Positions 58,979 to 64,000 of a stretch of DNA of 64,000 bases are shown here, one piece after another (within the stretch, counting starts at the first letter, position 1; every line of letters begins with the position of its first letter). The stretch is from G963674835 sp963674835. GTDB lineage: Bacteria > Planctomycetota > Planctomycetia > Pirellulales > Thermoguttaceae. Location of the stretch: contig CAXXKC010000002.1 of assembly GCA_963674835.2 (NCBI GenBank), positions 1,240,001-1,304,000 on the forward strand. The letters are read 5' to 3'. A model generated the notes under the pieces. It was given only the letters and a program-made list of their open reading frames with translations. It had not been told where the DNA came from and did not search any database. Made by a program: the position numbers and the translations under genes.

Positions 58979-60952
58979 ATGAAAATGATCGTTCTGGCTG
59001 CAGGATTGTTCGCCCTGGCCGGGTCGGCTTCGGCCGAGAGTTGGTCGATTGTCTCGCCGAACGGGATGACGCAGATCTCGCTGCAACTGGCCGATCTCGG
59101 GGGAGTGGCCAACTATCCGCAGGGTGAATGTCTTTACTATCGGGTCGAGCATGGTCCGCAAGGACAGCGTGCGGTGGTGATCGGCGATTCACCGCTCGGC
59201 TTGCGGCTGAAGGGGGCTGATCTGGCTGCCGGCCTCAAGTTCGAGTCGGCCGCGGCGCCGCGACGCATCGAGGAAAGCTACGAGATGCCCCACGGCAAGC
59301 GCCGGTTGTGCCGCAACCAGGCCAACCAACAGACGTTCGTTTTTCGCAATGCGACGGGACAGTCGCTGGAACTGGACGTTCGCGCGTATGACAACGGCGT
59401 GACGTTCCGATACCGCGTACCGACCGGGAATGGAGTGTGCGAGACATTGCAGGAGGAGCTGACCGGATTCGCGATTCCCTCGGAGGCGAAACTCTGGATG
59501 GCGCCCAGCGACATTCCCGGCACCTATACGCCGGCGTACGAGACCAACTACGAAAACGGCATTGCCGTCGGCACGCCGGCGCCGCGGGGCGTGGGGTGGG
59601 AGTTCCCGATGCTGTTGCAGACCGCCGGTGGCCAGTGGGCGCTGATCACCGAAGCGAACGTGCAAGAGAACTTCTGCGGCACGCGATTCAATAGCGTCGC
59701 GCCCCATGGGGTCTATCGCATCGCGCTGCCCGATCCGGGCGAAGGCAACGGCCAGGGGGCAGTCCAGCCGTCGGCGCCGACGCCGTGGGAGATGCCCTGG
59801 CGGGTGATTATCGTGGGGAACAGTCTGGGTGAAATCGTCGAGTCGACCCTGGTGACCGACGTTGCTTCACCGTCGCGACTGAAGGACACGAGTTGGATTC
59901 GCCCGGGAAGGGTCGCCTGGAGTTGGTGGTCGGACAACGCGAGCCCACGCGACGGGCAGAAGCAGCGGAAGTTCGTCGACTTCGCGGCCGAGATGGGATG
60001 GGAATACATCCTGGTGGACGCGAACTGGGACCTCATGGACAACGGCAACATCCATGACGTTCTGCGTTACGCGAAGCAGAAGGGGGTGAGTGTGCTGCTC
60101 TGGTACAACTCGGGAGGGCCGCACAACATCGTCACCGAGAAACCGCGCGACACGCTTACCTACCCGGAAGTGCGACGCTTCGAGCTCGACTTGCTCAAGA
60201 GCTGGGGCGTTTGTGGAATCAAGGTGGATTTCTTCCAGAGCGACAAACAAAATGTGATCGGGCTCTACCAGGGCATCATGCACGACGCGGCCGAGCGCCA
60301 GATCATGGTCAATTTTCACGGCTGCACGCTGCCTCGGGGTTGGGATCGCACCTGGCCGCACCTAATGTCGATGGAAGCGGTGCGCGGTGAGGAGAATTAC
60401 ATCTTCGGCCCAAAGTTTCCGCAAGAGGCGCCCGTTCAGAGCACGATCCTGCCGTTCACGCGGAACGTCGTCGGTCCCATGGACTATACGCCCGTGGCCT
60501 TCTCCAACAACAAGTACGCGCACCTCACGACCGTCGCGCACGAGCTGGCCCTGTCGGTGGTCTTTGAAAGCGGGTGGCTGCATTTCGCCGACAAGGCCGA
60601 GGCGTATCTCAGTCTGCCAGATGCACCGAAGCAATTCCTCAAGCAGGTGCCGGTCGCCTGGGACGACACGCGGCTGGTGGCCGGTTATCCGGGCAAGTTT
60701 GTCGTGTTGGCGCGCCGTAAGGGCCCGACGTGGTACGTAGCCGGAATCAACGGCGAGAACCAGCTTCGCGAGGAGACCGTTGAGATGGGATCGTGGCTGC
60801 CCCCGGGGCGCTATGAAGTTGCGCGGATCGGCGACGGCTCGGACGCCCGCCACTTCGCCGATGACGTGAACGAGCTTCCGTCGAGCCGCGCGTTTCGTGT
60901 AAAGTTCCTGCCCTACGGCGGCTTTGTCGCCACGCTCAAGCCGATGAAGTAG
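58979..60952 (+). CDS. Glycoside hydrolase family 97
   Basis: A 657-residue secreted enzyme: signal KMIVLAAGLFALAGSASAES, N-terminal beta-supersandwich (WSIVSPNGMTQISLQLADLG, GLRLKGADL), a TIM barrel (SWWSDNASPRDG, YILVDANWDL, GIKVDFFQSDKQ) and a C-terminal beta domain. GH97 covers inverting alpha-glucosidases and retaining alpha-galactosidases; the Asp in IKVDFF fits the nucleophile of the retaining type, but the exact class is not settled by eye. GGAGG is before the ATG at 58979; a longer frame to 58934 is not used. Part of the carbohydrate region. Confidence 0.9.
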   Translation: MKMIVLAAGLFALAGSASAESWSIVSPNGMTQISLQLADLGGVANYPQGECLYYRVEHGPQGQRAVVIGDSPLGLRLKGADLAAGLKFESAAAPRRIEESYEMPHGKRRLCRNQANQQTFVFRNATGQSLELDVRAYDNGVTFRYRVPTGNGVCETLQEELTGFAIPSEAKLWMAPSDIPGTYTPAYETNYENGIAVGTPAPRGVGWEFPMLLQTAGGQWALITEANVQENFCGTRFNSVAPHGVYRIALPDPGEGNGQGAVQPSAPTPWEMPWRVIIVGNSLGEIVESTLVTDVASPSRLKDTSWIRPGRVAWSWWSDNASPRDGQKQRKFVDFAAEMGWEYILVDANWDLMDNGNIHDVLRYAKQKGVSVLLWYNSGGPHNIVTEKPRDTLTYPEVRRFELDLLKSWGVCGIKVDFFQSDKQNVIGLYQGIMHDAAERQIMVNFHGCTLPRGWDRTWPHLMSMEAVRGEENYIFGPKFPQEAPVQSTILPFTRNVVGPMDYTPVAFSNNKYAHLTTVAHELALSVVFESGWLHFADKAEAYLSLPDAPKQFLKQVPVAWDDTRLVAGYPGKFVVLARRKGPTWYVAGINGENQLREETVEMGSWLPPGRYEVARIGDGSDARHFADDVNELPSSRAFRVKFLPYGGFVATLKPMK

Positions 60953-61060
60953 CGCGAGGGGCTCACACGCCTGAGTGCCAGAAGCTTATTGGGTGTATGC
61001 CAATGGGCAACAGGAGGGTAGCGGAGAGAGTAGATAGAATCCCGGTTGTGGAGATCATCG

Positions 61061-63310
61061 ATGGTCAAACGCACGTCGTCCTCGCTTTGTTGGTCCCTGC
61101 TGCAAATGCTGTTGCTGGGAGACTTGTTAGTCACCGGCGGAATCGTGTGGGGCGCCGAGCCCGGGCGAGTCGTTGCTGACAAGACGCTCGTGGCCTGGGT
61201 CTATCCGGCGAATCTGGCCCAGCGGGGCGGAAGCGTGTTGACCCTCGAGAACCCCGAGGGGCAGTTCGACGCGGTCGTTCTGGGCGAGATTGAGCCGGGG
61301 CGCTGGATGGCCGGAAGCGAGTTTTTCCGTCGTACGCATCGGGAGCAGGCGGCGTGGCCGGCGGAGACGGCGGGCCCGGAGACGGCCGTGCAGGTGGCCA
61401 TTGTGTATCGGGGGCGCGAGGTGACCATTTATCGCAATGGTCAACGCTGTGCCGCCTACAGCATGGGTTCGGATCCGGCCAAATTCGACGCGGAGAGTGT
61501 GGTTCTAATGGGCCTGCGACACCAGGATGCCGGCGGACCGCGCTTCTTTGCCGGCGCGATCGACGATGCACGCGTGTACGACGCCGCGTTGGATGCGTCC
61601 ACCATCGCCTCGCTGCGACCCAATGACCCGGCGGGCCCCAAGCCGTGGGCATGGTGGTCGTTCGACGGCGACAAGGCCGCGGATCGAATGGGCGTGTTTC
61701 GGGCGGCGCAGTTGGTTGGCGGAGCGAAAATCGCCGACGGACGCCTCCACCTGCCCGGCGAAGGGAGCTACCTGTTGGCTTCCTCGACACCGGTTGCTCC
61801 GCCGAGGACCCGCCAGAGCGAAGATTGGCCTATCTGGCACGTGACAGCCCTCCCCGAGGAAGGCGTGTGTCTGCCGTACGACGCCAACGGCTGCATTTGG
61901 TGGAAAGGAAAGTACCACCTGATGTACATCTTCCAGGATCCGAAGCTGCCCAACGGAGGACATTGCTGGGGCCACGCCGTGAGCACGGACCTTGTGAATT
62001 GGACGTTCGTGCCGCCGTCGGTGGTGCCGGCGCCGGGTGATCCGGACGTGGGCATCTTCAGCGGCAACGCTTTCGTGAACAAAGAGGGCAAGCCGATGCT
62101 CTGTTGGTTCGGGATCAACGCCGGAGTCTGCGTGGCGACGGCCGACGACGACGAACTGATCCGCTGGAAGAAGCATCCCAAGAACCCCATCATTCCCATG
62201 CCCAAACCGGGCGAGCCGGGACACGGGACGTATCGCGTGTGGGATCCGTATCTGTGGCTGGAGGGCGATACCTACTACTGCCTGTTGGGCGGAAACGAAC
62301 TGAACGGAAAGGACACACTCTATCTTTGCAAGTCGCCGGATCTGGTGAACTGGAAACCGGTCGGCCCGTTCTATGAACAACCGGATCCCACCTGGACCAC
62401 GGAGGGTGAAGACTGTTCGTGTCCGGATTTCTTCAAGCTCGGCGACAAACACGTGCTCATGTGCATCAGCCACAAGATCGGCGGGCGCTGCTATGTCGGC
62501 CGGTTCGACTTGAAGCAAGAGAAGTTCTTCCCGGAGCGGCACATGCGCATGAATTGGCCGGGCGGCATGTTCTTCGCGCCCGAGAGTCTACTGGATGGCA
62601 AGGGACGGAGGATCTTTTGGGCCTGGGTGACCGATCCCCGATCGAGAGCGACCATGGACCAAACGGGATCGGGTGTGCAGAGTATGCCGCGAGTGTTGGG
62701 GCTGGATGAGAGCGGACGTCTGCAGATTGCGCCGGTCGAGGAGTTGCACGCCTTACGGCGAAACCACCGGGCGCTGGGCCAGCGCGCCTTGGCGTCCGGC
62801 GGCCAGGTTGTGTTGGACAACGTCCGCGGCGACTCGCTCGAGTTGGCCCTTCGGATCGACCCGGGCCGGGCCCAACACGTCGGCCTGAAAGTGCGCTGCT
62901 CACCCGACGGACGCGAAGAAACGCTCATCTGGTATGATCCCGCGGCGAAGAAACTGATCGTTGACATGTCGAAGTCGACGCTCCGCAAAGACGTTGTATA
63001 CAGCCAGCCGCCGTTCAACGCCTATTTCAAACGGCATGCATCCGCGGTGACACCGGCGTTGCACACGGTCGAAGCGCCGTTGGAGTTGCGCGAGGGCGAA
63101 TTGCTCGAACTGCGCGTCTTCTTAGACAAACCGATGCTCGAAATATTCGCCAACGGTCGGCAGTGCGTCACTCAGCAGATCTTCCCGCAAAGCAAAGACG
63201 CCCTGGGCATATGCCTTTTCGCCCGCGGCGGCGACGCTACGCTCCAGGGCGGCGACGCATGGGACATGGCGCCTTCGACGTTTGTCGATCAGAAGAAGGC
63301 AGATCGTTGA
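61061..63310 (+). CDS. GH32-like secreted protein with N-terminal LamG-like domain
   Basis: A 749-residue protein with a signal peptide (SSSLCWSLLQMLLLGDLLVT). Residues about 30-200 form a ConA/LamG-like domain (VAWVYPANL, GAIDDARVYDAALDASTIAS). Then a five-bladed propeller of GH32 type: LPYDANGCIWWKGKYHLMYI in place of the usual W-M-N-D-P-N-G, RVWDPY for the R-D-P motif, and DCSCPDFFKLG in place of the usual E-C-P-D-F/L. A C-terminal beta domain follows (LRVFLDKPMLEIFANGRQC). GH32 cleaves fructans or sucrose; the altered motifs leave activity uncertain. Start: ATG 61061, in frame before the signal core; TTG 61046 is an alternative. Confidence 0.85.
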   Translation: MVKRTSSSLCWSLLQMLLLGDLLVTGGIVWGAEPGRVVADKTLVAWVYPANLAQRGGSVLTLENPEGQFDAVVLGEIEPGRWMAGSEFFRRTHREQAAWPAETAGPETAVQVAIVYRGREVTIYRNGQRCAAYSMGSDPAKFDAESVVLMGLRHQDAGGPRFFAGAIDDARVYDAALDASTIASLRPNDPAGPKPWAWWSFDGDKAADRMGVFRAAQLVGGAKIADGRLHLPGEGSYLLASSTPVAPPRTRQSEDWPIWHVTALPEEGVCLPYDANGCIWWKGKYHLMYIFQDPKLPNGGHCWGHAVSTDLVNWTFVPPSVVPAPGDPDVGIFSGNAFVNKEGKPMLCWFGINAGVCVATADDDELIRWKKHPKNPIIPMPKPGEPGHGTYRVWDPYLWLEGDTYYCLLGGNELNGKDTLYLCKSPDLVNWKPVGPFYEQPDPTWTTEGEDCSCPDFFKLGDKHVLMCISHKIGGRCYVGRFDLKQEKFFPERHMRMNWPGGMFFAPESLLDGKGRRIFWAWVTDPRSRATMDQTGSGVQSMPRVLGLDESGRLQIAPVEELHALRRNHRALGQRALASGGQVVLDNVRGDSLELALRIDPGRAQHVGLKVRCSPDGREETLIWYDPAAKKLIVDMSKSTLRKDVVYSQPPFNAYFKRHASAVTPALHTVEAPLELREGELLELRVFLDKPMLEIFANGRQCVTQQIFPQSKDALGICLFARGGDATLQGGDAWDMAPSTFVDQKKADR

Positions 63311-63408
63311 ACGTATGTGTCGTGAAGAAGCGTGCCGACCGTCGCCATGAAGCGATGCCCCCTCGGGACCGCCCCAAGGGAACGGTCGGAATTGCCCCTT
63401 AGCGAAAG

Positions 63409-64000
63409 ATGACAGCCGTGCGCATTTCTGTTCTGATCGTGTGCCTGACGTGTATTCTTCCAGCGACCGTTGCCGCCGAGCCGGGGATCGAGATCCGGCC
63501 CGACGCTCAGGGCCGGTTTGAGTACAGCGACGACTTCAGCACGCCGCGGTTTCTGACCGACGGGTTCACCGATAACCTGCCCGCCGCACAGTGGCAGCCT
63601 GGCAGGCTGACGAATTCCGGTCCGGTCAGCGGGCGGACGCTGACGTACCGTTTCTTCGGCAGCACCGCTGTCAAGGCAATCCAGGTCGAGGTGGCCCAGC
63701 GCGCCGCGGGCCCCAGTCTCGGCGGGCATAACTTGCTGTTGGTCTCAAGCAACGGATTGGACTGGCAGCGTGCTGCCGCCAGCGGCGACGCACCACCCGA
63801 CGCCGGCGCGTGGCAGACCCAGTCGCTGGGCATTCCTGCCGAACTGGCGAAGAAGCTGGCCGGTGGAACACAGTTCTGGATCCGCATCGTCATGAATAAC
63901 GGCTCGGGACTCAAGACGAACGTTTCGAACGTCATCGAGAGCGTCACCGTTCGTCTGACCGTCGGCACGGACCATGTCGTTGCCGGCGACACCGGGGCTG
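63409..64000 (+). CDS. Secreted hypothetical protein, 3' truncated
   Basis: The frame is open from ATG 63409 to the end of the window (197 residues visible). Signal peptide AVRISVLIVCLTCILPATVA, cut near AAEP. The mature part is beta-rich (RFEYSDDFSTPRFLTDGFTD, RTLTYRFFGSTAVKAIQVEV) and looks like a carbohydrate-binding or jelly-roll domain with a possible catalytic part beyond the window. A weak GCGAAAG stands before the ATG. It follows the GH32-like gene by about 100 bases in the same direction. Confidence 0.65.
   Translation, partial: MTAVRISVLIVCLTCILPATVAAEPGIEIRPDAQGRFEYSDDFSTPRFLTDGFTDNLPAAQWQPGRLTNSGPVSGRTLTYRFFGSTAVKAIQVEVAQRAAGPSLGGHNLLLVSSNGLDWQRAAASGDAPPDAGAWQTQSLGIPAELAKKLAGGTQFWIRIVMNNGSGLKTNVSNVIESVTVRLTVGTDHVVAGDTGA

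Overview
The window reads as chromosomal DNA of a GC-rich planctomycete, most likely of the Pirellulales type. The signs are twin-arginine secreted oxidoreductases and carbohydrate enzymes, a PEP-CTERM surface protein, a SUMF1-type protein with a DnaJ-like N-terminus, a DUF1573 protein, a fused LplT/PlsC/acyl-ligase protein, an isolated mraZ, and a tyrosine recombinase of planctomycetal type. The assignment comes from gene content only.

Region 1 (1-10.65 kb). A partial SMP-30/NHL-like beta-propeller gene is followed by a small antitoxin-like gene with a decayed partner. Then comes a 9.2 kb genomic island set in tRNA-Asn(GTT). Its ends are marked by a direct repeat of the tRNA 3' part (1377 and 10573). 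It carries a LuxR-type HTH protein, a large SUMF1-domain membrane protein, a hypothetical gene with a damaged front end, a tight run of overlapping genes (two tiny unknowns, an excisionase-like HTH, an AAA ATPase), iteron-like repeats, an HTH gene with an apparently leaderless promoter, and the integrase, which runs into the tRNA.

Region 2 (10.8-23.3 kb). Signalling and envelope genes: an RsbW-like kinase, secreted unknowns, a CheY-like regulator, the trifunctional lysophospholipid recycling protein, a PAS histidine kinase overlapping its Rcp1-like response regulator, DUF1573 and GYD proteins, and a Tat-exported aldo/keto reductase.

Region 3 (23.3-40 kb). Housekeeping genes: lpdA, sucB, sucA and glutamate dehydrogenase on the minus strand, which together form a 2-oxoglutarate node; an LptF/LptG-type permease; rpsB-tsf-pyrH-frr; mraZ; a short uvrC; a lipoprotein; and lipA, whose product is needed to lipoylate SucB.

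Region 4 (40-47.7 kb). Sulfur assimilation: a 1115-residue fusion of a siroheme sulfite/nitrite reductase with a GltD-like NAD(P)H oxidoreductase and a 2[4Fe-4S] ferredoxin, the SUMT gene for siroheme precursor synthesis, and an APS-type CysH. The fusion would carry electrons from NAD(P)H to sulfite on one chain.

Region 5 (48-64 kb). A secreted carbohydrate/lipid degradation region on the plus strand: a Tat-exported TIM-barrel-like protein, a PEP-CTERM protein, a neutral-ceramidase-like protein, a Gfo/Idh/MocA oxidoreductase, a HEAT-repeat protein, a DUF4838 protein, GH97, a GH32-like protein and a truncated secreted protein.

Two dispersed repeat families run through the window. T1 is a 103-bp element with imperfect terminal inverted repeats (three copies). 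T2 is a ~94-bp element that can form alternative hairpins (four copies). All seven copies lie downstream of a gene, and within each family all copies have the same orientation relative to that gene. One T1 copy sits between sucB and lpdA, where it supplies the sucB stop codon and the probable lpdA ribosome-binding sequence.
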